A DNA stretch of 64,000 bases from Polyangium mundeleinium (GTDB lineage Bacteria; Myxococcota_A; Polyangia; Polyangiales; Polyangiaceae). The translations under genes were made by a program, and so were the position numbers. Of the stretch, positions 7,785-17,533 are shown in pieces; position 1 is the first letter of the stretch; each line of letters begins with the position of its first letter. The stretch spans positions 1,550,001 to 1,614,000 of the forward strand of contig NZ_JAQNDO010000001.1 of assembly GCF_028369105.1 (NCBI RefSeq). The letters are read 5' to 3'. The notes under the pieces were generated by a model. That model was not told where the DNA came from. It ran no database searches and saw only the letters and a list, made by a program, of their open reading frames with translations.

Positions 7785-10700
7785 CGGGAATGGCGGAGGA
7801 AGGGCGCGAGATTCTCGCCCGGGGGCGCATTCGTGTCGACGCGCGGCGCGCGCTCGCCAAGCTGCGCGAGCATCTGCTCGTCGATCTGCACCTGTATGCC
7901 GCGGAGATCGCGCGTGCCGCGGTCGCTTCGGGGGCCACGTTCCTCGACGTGCAATACGACGCTGACGATGTCGTGTTCGTGTTCGACGGCGAGCCTGTGG
8001 TCGAGACGGAATTGCCGCGGCTGCTCGATCACGTGCTCGGGGATTCCGGGGGCTCGGGGCGCGTTTTGCGGGGGCTCGCGCTCGGCGTCAATGCGGCGCT
8101 CGGGCTGGAACCTTCGTTTGTGGACATTCATGTTCGCGCGGCGGGCGATACGAACGCCGTGCGGGTGCGGTTCGTTCCGTCCGTCCTCGCGGGGGAGGAC
8201 GCGCCGCTCCCGGAGGTCGTTCGGGTTGCTTTGCCCAAGGGAATGCCGGAGCGGGGCACGCGTGTGCACGTGCGTCGCCGTATCGGGTTCGAGACCTTGA
8301 AGCGCGCCGCGCGGCGGGAGCTGCCACGTGAAATTGGGCTCCTCGCCGATGCGATGCACGACGCGCCGCTCGCGCTCCGGAGGGCCGGGGAAAAACTTCC
8401 CCTCGCGCCGCGGCCGCCGGCTCTTTTGCGTGTTCGGTTCCGCGAAAAAGACCTCCGGCGCGGCGTCGTCGAGATCCTCGCGGTGCCTGCGGGGCCGCCG
8501 GTCGTCGAGTATCTGGAGCTCGGGGTTCTTTTGTTACGGCGGCCCTTCGCGGCAGAGCCCATGTTCCCGAGCGCGGCGCATGCGCAGGTCGAGCTCCCGG
8601 TTCGCGTGCTGGTCGACGCGGACGAGCTGCCCACGAATGCCTCGCGCTCGGCATTACGCGAGGATGCGGGCATGATGTTGCGCGCAGAGCAGGCGGCGCG
8701 CAGCGCATTCGTCGATGCGCTTCGTACGCTCGTGGCGCTCGTCACGGGCGAGGGAAAACCTTTGCCCGACGTGGAGGTCCTAGATCACGACAAGGCGCGC
8801 CTCGAAGATGCGCTCGGCGCGTTCGTTTGTGTCGCGGCGGGGGCGCTTCGACGCGGGGTGGATCTTCCGGATCAGGCGCGGGCGCTGCTCGAATTGCCCC
8901 TGCTCCGGAATGCGGTCGGCGGGTCGCTCACGCCCATGGCATTGCTCTCGCGTGATAAGGAGCCCGTCTACGTCTTCGAGGGGAAGGAACCTGCGCCCGC
9001 GGAGCTCGAACCGTGGCTCGACGACGTCGTTTGGGCGCGTGGTCGCCTCGGGGAGCGGATCCTCGTCGATTTCGAGATCCAGGACGCGGGGAAGCGCATC
9101 GCGGCGGCGCATGCCGCGCACGAGCGCAGGCGGCGCCTTCATGCACGGCCGCGCAGCGAGCCCGCTGTGCCGTCGGAGCCGGATCACGTCGTCAAGGAGA
9201 CGTTCCACGTCAAAGACGGGCCTTTTCGGGGGCTGCGCGGGCAACTTGCGCTCGGCGCGGAAGGAATCGGCTCGGGGCAGCGGCCCTCGACCGTCCGGGT
9301 GTACGTCGAGGGGCGTCATATCGACACGATCACCGTCGACCGTGACAAACTTCCGCTGGCGATCGACGCGGCCCTGGCCTGGGACGGGCAGATCGTACCT
9401 CGTTTTTCGTACGAGGGCGTGCACGACAGCGAAGCGTTGCGCCTCGCCATGTTCCAGCTCACGCGTCTCTCGCTCCTCGCGCTCGGCTCGCATGTCGAGC
9501 GGCTCGCGCAGGACAAACGAGCCGGGGATCTCGAACGGCTGCGGCCACTCGTGCGCGCAGCGGTCGGGGCGTTCGTGCTCGCGGCCGAGGCGCTCGGCAT
9601 TGAGAATCCCCCGCCCGAGCCGGCGCTCTCCGCGTATACGCCCCTCTGGACCCGGAGCTTTTGGCCCTCGCCCGATCCGGATCGGCTCCCGCTCAGCCTC
9701 GCCGAGCTGCGCTCGTACGTCGATCGCACGAATGCCATTTGCCACGCGCCGCCGGGATCCAGCGGGGTTGCTCCGGACAAGCGGCCCGTCGTCGCCGTCA
9801 CGGACCTCGAGCTCGGCTGGCTCGAAAAGGTATTTCGAGGCGTGACGCTCGTTCCTTACGCGCGGGCGTTGCGGTCGCCCCGGGAGCCCGTGACGCCGCG
9901 GCTCGCGATGTTTCACGAGCTTTGCGCGTCCCGGCGCGCGGAGGGCGAGGTCTTGCCCTCGATGCCTTTCGAGGCGCAGCAGGGGCGGGGCGTCATCGCG
10001 CCAGCCCGCAAGGACGAGATCTTTTGGCTGCACGCGGGCGTCTTGCTCCAGGTGGTCGCGACCGGCAAGTACATCGAGCCCACGACGATCGTCATCGAAT
10101 ACGACGGGCTCGTGCCCGCGCCCTCGTGGGATCGCATCGCATGGACCCGAGACATGGCGTTTCTCGTGCCCGTGCGCGACGAGCTGTTGCGGCGGATCGT
10201 CGCGGCGCTCGAAGGAAACGCCGAGGCGCGCGCATCGCTCAGGGATGCGCCGACGGGCACGCCCGGGCCGCTTCTCCGGGCGTATGTCATCGAGGCGATC
10301 ACGCGGCACAGGGGTCACGAGCTCACAGCGCGGATCGAGGCGCTCCCGCTCGTGCCGGTCCTCGACGAGGAGGGGCGGCCGAAGTTCGTCTCGCTCGAAT
10401 CGGTCCGAAAAACGCATCCGGAGCCGGAGATGATTCCGTTCCTCCGGGAGGTGCCTGATTTTCCGACGCTCTCCTGGCGCCCGGTCCTTTGCCTCGACGA
10501 CCGCGAGGCGTATGCGTTCGAGCGGTGGGCGGGGGGGCGCGCCAAAAATGCGAAGGGCGAGCTCGACGTGCGGCGAGAAGGCGCGCGTACCGAGTACGAT
10601 CGGCAGGTCTTCCGTGCCAAACCCGTGCTCGATCCCTTCGTGTGCGGGCCGCTCGCCGAGCCCGAGGGGCTCACCGCGCTCTGGTACGAGGAGGAGCAAA

Positions 10701-13504
10701 CCGAGACGTCGATGTCCGTCGCGGCGGCCTTGCCACGGCGCGGGCTCGAGCTTCCCGCGGCCGACGTCGAAATCCTCCTCGACAAGCGACTGCTCTGCAC
10801 GCGGCAGCTCACGGGAATGCCCGTCCCCGTCGTGGCGCGGATTCTCCTCGCCTCCGAGGCGTTCGTCGTGCCCTTCTCGGACCTGACGCCGTCGGGCGTG
10901 TCGGTCGCAGAGGCGCGCGTCTATTCGGCGGCCTGCTCGCTCGCGGCCGGGCTCGTCGAGCGCGCGAAGGGGCGTGAGCTCACGGCGTTTTTCGGGGACC
11001 TCCGGGTGCTGCGCCTCGTCGCCACGCTGTACAAGGTCTCGGCGCAGGATCGCGCCCGCTCCGACATCCTCCAAGCGGATTTCGCGCTTCGTTCGGCGGA
11101 TTTCCGCTGGCCCACCGTGCAAGGGGACGCGCGCGCGTTCGCCGAGCTCGTCCCGGGCGGCGCCAAGCTCTTTTATGGGCGGGCGCGGTACACGCAATGG
11201 CAAACCCCGACGCGCGGCGGGAGCGAGCTCGACGCGCCCATCGTGCACACGCCGTCCTCGCCGGAGGGTGATCTCCTGCTGGAGATCCTCGTCGGTATGG
11301 GATACGAGCTCGTCGACGTGAGCGAGGCCGTCGCCGCCTTGCAAGCGCGGCGCACGGGCGAGGCGGCGCAAGGCCGGCCGCGACTCCCAGGCTCGCCGGT
11401 GCATCCCCTGCTTCGGGTCGATCTCGCATCGTTGCATTCGCATTATGAGGGGGAGATCGAGCTCACCGAGAGCGGGCGCGCGGATGTGCAGGTCGAGACG
11501 TTGCGCGGGGAGGTCGTGACGCTCGATGTCGAGGGGATGTTCCCCTTCCGCGCGAAGGTGCGGGTCGAGGATGTCGAGCTCGACGACAAGGACAAACGCG
11601 ACCTCGCCGTGGACCTCACGAAAGCGGCGAAGAAGCACCTCGAAACGCTCGCCGACAAACTCGACGAGCTGCCCGCGTTCGTGCGGACCTCGCTCCGCCG
11701 GGTCGTCTGCGCCCATTCCCGCAAGGATCAGACGCTCGCCAAGCGCCGGCTCACGATGCGCGTGTTCCCCGACATCCTCGGCGGTTTCCATTCGATCGCG
11801 GACGTCGCGGGGGATGGTTCGTCCGATTATCCGTACGTGAACTTCCCGCCGCCCTATCCCAGCGCCCCGCGCCCGCGCCCGCCGCTCGCGCTCACGTCCG
11901 AGGAGTTCGAGGCGATCCGCTCGCGCGCCCTGTTCGAGGACGTCTCCCAGGCCATCAAGCGTGAGCTCGTCGCCGAGCAACGCCGGGCCTCCCGGCCGCT
12001 CGATTTCATCGGCCTCGACGCGACACAACGGGCGAAATGCCTGGAGGTCGTTCCATTTCGTGGCGACGGCGTCCTCGGCGAGATCGGGATCCTCATGCCC
12101 GAGCACGCGGCCGCGCGTGGCATTCACGTGCACACGACGGGCAGGCTCCTCTGCCGCATCCTCGACGGCGACGGCTGGCCCGTCCTCGCTGTGGTGAACG
12201 ACGACGCGCTTCCGACGAACCGCGGATTCGACGGGATCAAGGGGCACGTGGCGCGCGAGGGCCTGCGGGCGCGGGTGGTCGGGCAGGCGAACGAGCACCT
12301 CGCGAAATGGCTGGCGCCGCCGCCGGGGGGGCTCGTCGAGCTCTCCGTGCACGGCCCGCTCCCCGGTGTTCCGTTCTTCGTGAAGGGAATGCTCTGGCTC
12401 CCGCCTTCCTGGGCCGGCGCGGGGCGCATCGAGGTGCGGGACGCGACGAAAAAGGAGACGGTTGCGTGCCATTACGAGGTCGCCGGCCTGAAGCATTTCG
12501 ACGGGATGGTGCCGGTGTGCGGGCGGCTGCTCGTCGCGCCGACCAAGGTCGGAAACCTCGAAAAGGTGAACATGGGCGCGGTGCTCACCCGGTTCCTCGT
12601 GGAGCGGACGATCGAAATGGTCGAGGCCGCCGAGGAGAAGGGCGCGCCCGCGGAGCTCGTCGAAGGGTATCGATGGATTCTGAAGCTCCTCGGCGGCGAC
12701 GTGGGGGAGCTCGAGGTCGTGGCGGCCGATGGCACGCGCGTGCAGGCGTCCGAGGTCGTGGCGCAGGTCGAGGCCAAAGGCGAGATATGGGTCACGCGCC
12801 ACGAGGGCACGGCGGAAGGGGTTTTTCCGGGGGAGGCGCCGCCGTTCGTGTTGCGCGACGGCGGCGTGCTCGCCTCGGTCTTGCGGGCGAGGACGCGGAT
12901 CGTCCGGGAGCTCGGCGGGGCCGTCCCGGAGAAGCGCGCGGCGCCCGCGCCCGAGGCCATGCAGCCCGAGGTGCTCGCGGCCGTGCATGCGTTCACCTAT
13001 GGGTCTGGCATGCCAAACGCGCTCGCGCGGCCGGGCGTGGAGGTCACGCCTTTCGTCGCGCCTGACGTCGTCGAGCCGAAGGCGCCGGAAGCCGAAAGCG
13101 GTATCGAGGAGGAGCCTGCTTCATCGTGGTTCGGCGGGCTCGTGTCGCGCGTGGTGTTGCTCTTCGGTCCGTCGGAGCCCGTGGAGCCGGCCACGCGCGC
13201 GCTCGGGCCTTCGCTCATGCAAGCGATCGACAAACTCGGGCTCGCGCCGACGCAGGTCGTCACCGGCGTGCGGTATGCGCGGAGCGGTCGGCCGCTTCGA
13301 TTCGATGCGGTGTCGGGCAAGCTCGTGCTCAATCGCTCGCATCCCGCCGTGCGCGCGCTCGCAGCAAAAGCGGCGGAGGATCCGCGCGCGCGCACCCTGC
13401 TCGTCGCGGCCGCCGTGCGTGAGATCAACCGCGTCCTCGAGGTCGTCACCGACGCGACCGAGAAGCGCGTCCTCTTGTCGCTCCTCCGCGGCGAGCCGCT
13501 CTGA
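7781..13504 (+). CDS. Giant 1907-residue protein with a degenerate HSP90-like N-terminal domain
   Basis: Residues 36-110 align by eye with the ATPase encoded just upstream: EIARAAVASGAT (42-53) matches ELVQNSIDAGAT, but the catalytic Asn and Asp are both Ala here (46 and 49). A residual FDG (68-70) matches the DxGxG box, and one glycine of the lid remains. It therefore looks like a pseudo-ATPase copy of the same fold. The remaining 1700 or so residues are soluble, rich in Leu, Arg, Val and Pro, without signal peptide, membrane segments or known motifs. Length and fold recall sacsin-like scaffold proteins, but this is a weak analogy. Translation starts inside the stop of the upstream gene (ATGA, 7781-7784). 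Codon use is the same strong GC3 bias as the surrounding chromosome, so there is no sign of recent transfer. Confidence 0.85.
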   Translation: MTGMAEEGREILARGRIRVDARRALAKLREHLLVDLHLYAAEIARAAVASGATFLDVQYDADDVVFVFDGEPVVETELPRLLDHVLGDSGGSGRVLRGLALGVNAALGLEPSFVDIHVRAAGDTNAVRVRFVPSVLAGEDAPLPEVVRVALPKGMPERGTRVHVRRRIGFETLKRAARRELPREIGLLADAMHDAPLALRRAGEKLPLAPRPPALLRVRFREKDLRRGVVEILAVPAGPPVVEYLELGVLLLRRPFAAEPMFPSAAHAQVELPVRVLVDADELPTNASRSALREDAGMMLRAEQAARSAFVDALRTLVALVTGEGKPLPDVEVLDHDKARLEDALGAFVCVAAGALRRGVDLPDQARALLELPLLRNAVGGSLTPMALLSRDKEPVYVFEGKEPAPAELEPWLDDVVWARGRLGERILVDFEIQDAGKRIAAAHAAHERRRRLHARPRSEPAVPSEPDHVVKETFHVKDGPFRGLRGQLALGAEGIGSGQRPSTVRVYVEGRHIDTITVDRDKLPLAIDAALAWDGQIVPRFSYEGVHDSEALRLAMFQLTRLSLLALGSHVERLAQDKRAGDLERLRPLVRAAVGAFVLAAEALGIENPPPEPALSAYTPLWTRSFWPSPDPDRLPLSLAELRSYVDRTNAICHAPPGSSGVAPDKRPVVAVTDLELGWLEKVFRGVTLVPYARALRSPREPVTPRLAMFHELCASRRAEGEVLPSMPFEAQQGRGVIAPARKDEIFWLHAGVLLQVVATGKYIEPTTIVIEYDGLVPAPSWDRIAWTRDMAFLVPVRDELLRRIVAALEGNAEARASLRDAPTGTPGPLLRAYVIEAITRHRGHELTARIEALPLVPVLDEEGRPKFVSLESVRKTHPEPEMIPFLREVPDFPTLSWRPVLCLDDREAYAFERWAGGRAKNAKGELDVRREGARTEYDRQVFRAKPVLDPFVCGPLAEPEGLTALWYEEEQTETSMSVAAALPRRGLELPAADVEILLDKRLLCTRQLTGMPVPVVARILLASEAFVVPFSDLTPSGVSVAEARVYSAACSLAAGLVERAKGRELTAFFGDLRVLRLVATLYKVSAQDRARSDILQADFALRSADFRWPTVQGDARAFAELVPGGAKLFYGRARYTQWQTPTRGGSELDAPIVHTPSSPEGDLLLEILVGMGYELVDVSEAVAALQARRTGEAAQGRPRLPGSPVHPLLRVDLASLHSHYEGEIELTESGRADVQVETLRGEVVTLDVEGMFPFRAKVRVEDVELDDKDKRDLAVDLTKAAKKHLETLADKLDELPAFVRTSLRRVVCAHSRKDQTLAKRRLTMRVFPDILGGFHSIADVAGDGSSDYPYVNFPPPYPSAPRPRPPLALTSEEFEAIRSRALFEDVSQAIKRELVAEQRRASRPLDFIGLDATQRAKCLEVVPFRGDGVLGEIGILMPEHAAARGIHVHTTGRLLCRILDGDGWPVLAVVNDDALPTNRGFDGIKGHVAREGLRARVVGQANEHLAKWLAPPPGGLVELSVHGPLPGVPFFVKGMLWLPPSWAGAGRIEVRDATKKETVACHYEVAGLKHFDGMVPVCGRLLVAPTKVGNLEKVNMGAVLTRFLVERTIEMVEAAEEKGAPAELVEGYRWILKLLGGDVGELEVVAADGTRVQASEVVAQVEAKGEIWVTRHEGTAEGVFPGEAPPFVLRDGGVLASVLRARTRIVRELGGAVPEKRAAPAPEAMQPEVLAAVHAFTYGSGMPNALARPGVEVTPFVAPDVVEPKAPEAESGIEEEPASSWFGGLVSRVVLLFGPSEPVEPATRALGPSLMQAIDKLGLAPTQVVTGVRYARSGRPLRFDAVSGKLVLNRSHPAVRALAAKAAEDPRARTLLVAAAVREINRVLEVVTDATEKRVLLSLLRGEPL

Positions 13505-13544
13505 CGTGCACGGGACGGGCTGCGTGCTACAAGTGCCCGATCCC

Positions 13545-14336
13545 ATGGTTGATTTCGTCGCTCTTACGACCCCGCGCCCCGTCACTCCGGGCCGATTCTC
13601 GCTCGACGTCCCGGATGGCTGGCAGCAGGGGCGCGGCGCATTCGGAGGGTTTTCCCTTGCTGTGCTCGTGCGAGCCCTCGAATCGACGGAAGACGTCGCG
13701 GAGAGGCCGCTGCGCTCGCTGACGGCCGAGCTCTGCGGCCCGCTGCTCCCCGGCCCCGCGGAGATTTCGGTGGAGGTCCTGCGCCGCGGTTCTGGCCAGA
13801 CGACCGTGGCGGCGCGTGTGGTGCAAGAAGGCGCCGTCATCTCGCACGCCGTCGGCATTCTCGCGCGAGCGCGGGCCGATACCACGACGCACCGCGAGAT
13901 CCCGCCGCCCCGGCTCACGCCGTGGAAGGACGTCGCGCCCATGGCGTCGCAGGAATGGCCGACGTTCGCGAAGTTTTTCGAGTATCGCGTGACGGGCCCA
14001 TTTCCTTTTTCGGGCCATTCGTCGCCGGTCACGGAGAACTGGGTGCGGCTTCGTCCTCCGTGCCCGACGCTCGACGCGGCGTATCTCACGGCGCTCGCGG
14101 ACGCGACCTGGCCCGCGTCGTTTTCGGTCTGGACCGAGCCGCGCCCCGTCGGCACCGTCTCGTTCACCCTCCAGCTCTTTCCGCCGTTCGACGGCGTGGC
14201 TGCCGACGCGCCGCTGCTTCACCGCGGCCAGGTGCTCGTCGCGGCGGATGGATACAGCGTCGAACAACGGCAGCTCTGGACCGAAGACGGCCGTCTCCTC
14301 GCGCTGAACCACCAGACCATCGCAACCATTCGTTGA
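13545..14336 (+). CDS. Thioesterase-family protein (TesB-like double hotdog)
   Basis: A 263-residue protein with the layout of acyl-CoA thioesterase II-like proteins: an N-terminal hotdog with GWQQGRGAFGGFSLAVLVRALE (helix and preceding loop around residues 25-45) and a C-terminal hotdog ending HQTIATIR, where members of the family carry Q/E-GRLLA-type motifs (here EDGRLLALNHQ). It probably hydrolyses acyl-CoA thioesters in the cytoplasm, substrate unknown. The ATG at 13545 lies 40 bp after the giant gene, so it may be the last gene of that operon. A longer open frame upstream is out of phase with that gene and was discarded. Confidence 0.75.
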   Translation: MVDFVALTTPRPVTPGRFSLDVPDGWQQGRGAFGGFSLAVLVRALESTEDVAERPLRSLTAELCGPLLPGPAEISVEVLRRGSGQTTVAARVVQEGAVISHAVGILARARADTTTHREIPPPRLTPWKDVAPMASQEWPTFAKFFEYRVTGPFPFSGHSSPVTENWVRLRPPCPTLDAAYLTALADATWPASFSVWTEPRPVGTVSFTLQLFPPFDGVAADAPLLHRGQVLVAADGYSVEQRQLWTEDGRLLALNHQTIATIR

Positions 14337-14448
14337 CGTTGGGCGTGGCGACGCCGGGGCCTGGGTGGCGGATGGCCCCTCACCACGCCTCGGGCGAACG
14401 GGGCAGGGGGTGGTAGGCGCTCGACTCCCCGTGGTAGCCTCGCGTTCG

Positions 14449-15840
14449 ATGGCGCTGTCCGAAAATATCCAGTTCTACGCCGCGACGGACGTAGGCCGCG
14501 TACGTGACCACAACGAGGACAACTTCCTCGTGGACAAGAAGCTCGCGCTCTCCATCGTCGCGGATGGCATGGGCGGGCATGCGGCCGGCGAGGTGGCGAG
14601 CGCGCTCGCGGTGCGGATCATCCATGAGGAGGTCAAGAAGCACAAGGACGTCGTCGAGAAGTACGCGCGCGAGGGCGTGAGCGGTCGGGCAGGCGCCAAG
14701 GAGATCCTCGCGATGCTGGAGCTCGCCGTGCAGCGAGCCTGCGCGAAGATCCACGACGAGGCGAAGCAGGACGCGAACAAACGCGGCATGGGCACGACGC
14801 TGTCGGCCCTCCTGATCGTGGCCTCGCACGGCTTCATCGCGCACGTCGGCGACAGCCGCATCTACCTCCTGCGCGGCGGGAAGGTGCAGCAAATCACCGA
14901 AGATCACACGGTCTACAACGAGCTCATCAAGCGCGGAAAGCTCACGCGGGACCAGATCGAAAAGGTCGCGCAGAAGAACGCGATCACGCGCGCCGTCGGC
15001 GTCTACGAGCGGGTCGAGGTCGACACGCTGACGATCGAGGTGCTGCCCGGCGACCAGTTCCTGCTCGCCTCTGACGGCCTGCATGGATACATCGCGCACA
15101 CCGCGGAGCTCGAGCCGTACTTCGAGGAGGCGGATGGCGAGACGGCGACGCGTGAGCTCATCGATCTCGCGAACAGGAAGGGCGGCAAGGACAACATCAC
15201 CGCGATCCTGGTTCGCCTCGGCGCCGGCGACAAACAGGACGACAACCGCGCGCGGCGGCTGCACCTCAAGCGCGAGGTGCTCGCGAAGATGCCGCTCTTC
15301 TCGCGCCTGTCCGAGCGCGAGATGCTCCGGATCATGCAGGTCGCGGACGTGGTCTCGTACGACGTCGATCAGATCGTCGTGCAGGAGGGAGATCGCGGCG
15401 ACGAGCTCTTCATCGTGCTCTCGGGACAAGTGCGCATCAGCCGCGGCGAGACGGTGCTGAACGAGTTCGGCCCCGGCGAGCACTTCGGCGAGATGGCGCT
15501 GATCCGCGCCGCGCCGCGATCGGCGACGGTGACCGCGATCGAGCCGAGTGAGCTCATCGTGCTGCACCGCAACGACTTCTTCGAGATCCTGCGCAAGGAG
15601 CACGAGCTCGCGGTGAAGCTGCTCTGGCAGTTCCTCGGCGTGCTCGCCGACCGGCTCGATCAGACCTCGCGTGATCTCAGCTCGGCGCGCGAGGAGCTCA
15701 ACGCCGAGGACATCACGGACGCGATCTTCCCGGACGAGGTCGAGCCGGGGGAGGACGACGCGCCCGTGACCGAGCCGCGGCCCCGCGACAGCTACCTCCC
15801 CGAGCCCCCCTCGGATCAATCGCCCCCTGTCGGGGCCTGA
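14449..15840 (+). CDS. PP2C-type Ser/Thr phosphatase fused to a cyclic-nucleotide-binding domain
   Basis: A 463-residue cytoplasmic protein. The PP2C domain covers about 1-245, with metal and phosphate motifs VRDHNEDN (18-25), DGMGGH (39-44), GTTLS, GDSRIY and GGKDNITAI. A CRP-like cyclic-nucleotide-binding domain follows at about 275-400, with the phosphate-binding cassette FGEMALIRAAPRSA. The C-terminal 60 residues are acidic and Pro-rich. It likely removes phosphate from targets of the many Ser/Thr kinases of myxobacteria under control of a small nucleotide. The cassette has the Glu and Arg expected for ligand binding. ATG 14449 is chosen because the domain starts straight after it. Confidence 0.92.
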   Translation: MALSENIQFYAATDVGRVRDHNEDNFLVDKKLALSIVADGMGGHAAGEVASALAVRIIHEEVKKHKDVVEKYAREGVSGRAGAKEILAMLELAVQRACAKIHDEAKQDANKRGMGTTLSALLIVASHGFIAHVGDSRIYLLRGGKVQQITEDHTVYNELIKRGKLTRDQIEKVAQKNAITRAVGVYERVEVDTLTIEVLPGDQFLLASDGLHGYIAHTAELEPYFEEADGETATRELIDLANRKGGKDNITAILVRLGAGDKQDDNRARRLHLKREVLAKMPLFSRLSEREMLRIMQVADVVSYDVDQIVVQEGDRGDELFIVLSGQVRISRGETVLNEFGPGEHFGEMALIRAAPRSATVTAIEPSELIVLHRNDFFEILRKEHELAVKLLWQFLGVLADRLDQTSRDLSSAREELNAEDITDAIFPDEVEPGEDDAPVTEPRPRDSYLPEPPSDQSPPVGA

Positions 15841-15886
15841 GAAAAGCCGCGCCGTCGCGGGCATACGGGTTTCCTGGTAGTTCCAA

Positions 15887-15916
15887 TTGACACGTTCGCC
15901 CCAGCGCCGGTAGCGT
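15887..15916 (+). promoter_or_regulatory. Candidate sigma-70-type promoter
   Basis: TTGACA (15887-15892) and TAGCGT (15911-15916) are separated by 18 bp, 23 bp upstream of the outer-membrane protein ATG. The -35 is a perfect consensus, the -10 is weak. A Shine-Dalgarno-like GGAAAGG lies just before the ATG. Confidence 0.35.
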
Positions 15917-15938
15917 CCGTCCAACGGAAAGGTCTGCC

Positions 15939-17522
15939 ATGGAAGGCGCAACGTTCTGCGATCGCAAGGGCAATGGCTTTCGCCTCAGGCGGCGAAGCCT
16001 GGGATTGCCTGTCTCGCTCGCCCTCGTGGCGGGGCTTCTTTCGTCGCTCGTGACGACCGGCGCGCTCGCGGACGAACCGCATAGCGCCACCGAGCCGCGC
16101 GTGATGCAGGAGCCCGGCGAAGTGGTGAACGTGATCGACGCCTTCGACGACGGCGATCCGTTCGACATCGCGATCAGCCTGGGCTTCCAGTACTCGACGA
16201 AGAGCGCAAAGATCCAGCGCGAGACGAACATCTTCGGGCCGGGCCTCACGTCGGGCGGGTTCACCTCGAACCTGCTCAACGTGGCCAGCTACAGCGAGCA
16301 GACGTCGCGCCTCATCCCGCGCGTCGACATCGGCCTCTACAAGGATCTCGCGCTCTACTTCCGCACGCCGATCATCCTGAACAACTCGCGCGAGCTCACG
16401 GACCTCGACGGCAGCTCCAACGTGCAGAACGTGGTGCTCGCGGGCGCGCCGGGCGAGCAGCTCTTCGGGCTGCCGTTCACCTCGCCCGAGCGCAGCGGCC
16501 TCGAGTACCTCGCGGTCGGTATCGACACGAGCGCGTTCATGAACCAGGCGCGTGATCGCACGAAGCCCACGCTGCTCTTCGGCGTCGAGGGTCGCTTCGC
16601 GCTCGGCACGCCCATGCACGCGTGCAACCCCAACGCGCCTTCGGGGCAGGTGCAGTGCGCGCACCCGTCGGACATCAACCGCAACGGGCAGTCGGACCTG
16701 GCGAACGAGGGCGTCGGCATCGGCGAGCGAGACGCGGGCGTCACGCGCGGCACGATCGGGCTCGAGGTGCACACGCTCGTCTCGAAGCGCATCAAGTACC
16801 TGGAGCCGTACGGCGGCTTCTCCGCGCTCTTCGAGTTCCAACAGCAGGACTCGGACTACGGCTTCACGGACCTCGAGGGCTCGCTCGTGAACCGTCCGCC
16901 GATCCGCGGCACGATGACGCTCGGGCTCCAGATCATCCCGTGGGAGAACCGTGAGAAGTTCGGCCGGCTCACCTTCGATCTACGCGCGCAGGGCACGTAC
17001 ACGTCGGAGGGCCGCGACTACTCGGAGATCTTCGACGCGCTCGGATCGAGCAGCGCGAACTCGATGCGCCAGCCGCAGTGGGCGAAGTACCGGCGCAACC
17101 CGGCCTACGACGCGAACGCGCCGGCGGGCATGCGGCAGCCGATCTCGATCATCGACGAGGGCTCGCAGAAGACGTACGTCACGGGTCTGACCGACGTGCA
17201 GCAGTACGCGTCGATCCGCGGGCAGGCGTCGGTGACGTGGCAAGCGAGCGAGTACGTGAAGTTCAACTTGGGCTTCGGCTTCACGCACGATCAGAAGCAC
17301 GGGATCACCGGGGATCAGCCGTGCAACCCGACGTTCAAGGATGACATCGGGCAGTCGGGCCCGTGCAAGAGCGGCAACGAGCTGAACGTCGGCGAGTTCG
17401 TCTCCGCCACGGGTATTCCGAACCCGAACTATCGTCCCACGATCAACGCGGTCGGGAGGCGGTTCTGGGTGAGCGACAGCAACACCTTCGACGTCTTCGC
17501 GAGCGGCGTGGTGATGTTCTGA
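15939..17522 (+). CDS. Predicted outer-membrane beta-barrel protein
   Basis: A 527-residue protein with an Arg-rich N-region, a hydrophobic core and a cleavage site near ALA-DE (about 44-46), hence exported. The mature part has alternating aromatic strands (for example LALYFRTPIILNN, VTWQASEYVKFNLGFGF) and ends in Phe (GVVMF), the usual signal for insertion by the Bam complex. A Cys-containing loop follows at about 225-250. No transport family is recognised. Similar unnamed outer-membrane proteins are common in myxobacteria. The ATG is preceded by GGAAAGG. Confidence 0.7.
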   Translation: MEGATFCDRKGNGFRLRRRSLGLPVSLALVAGLLSSLVTTGALADEPHSATEPRVMQEPGEVVNVIDAFDDGDPFDIAISLGFQYSTKSAKIQRETNIFGPGLTSGGFTSNLLNVASYSEQTSRLIPRVDIGLYKDLALYFRTPIILNNSRELTDLDGSSNVQNVVLAGAPGEQLFGLPFTSPERSGLEYLAVGIDTSAFMNQARDRTKPTLLFGVEGRFALGTPMHACNPNAPSGQVQCAHPSDINRNGQSDLANEGVGIGERDAGVTRGTIGLEVHTLVSKRIKYLEPYGGFSALFEFQQQDSDYGFTDLEGSLVNRPPIRGTMTLGLQIIPWENREKFGRLTFDLRAQGTYTSEGRDYSEIFDALGSSSANSMRQPQWAKYRRNPAYDANAPAGMRQPISIIDEGSQKTYVTGLTDVQQYASIRGQASVTWQASEYVKFNLGFGFTHDQKHGITGDQPCNPTFKDDIGQSGPCKSGNELNVGEFVSATGIPNPNYRPTINAVGRRFWVSDSNTFDVFASGVVMF

Positions 17523-17533
17523 AACGCAGCCGC

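Noticed and set aside
8780-12988. Very long open frame on the minus strand opposite the giant HSP90-like gene
   Set aside because: Antisense shadow caused by high GC3. Its translation is Arg/Glu/Leu-rich without domain structure, while the plus strand has a coupled start and GHKL similarity.
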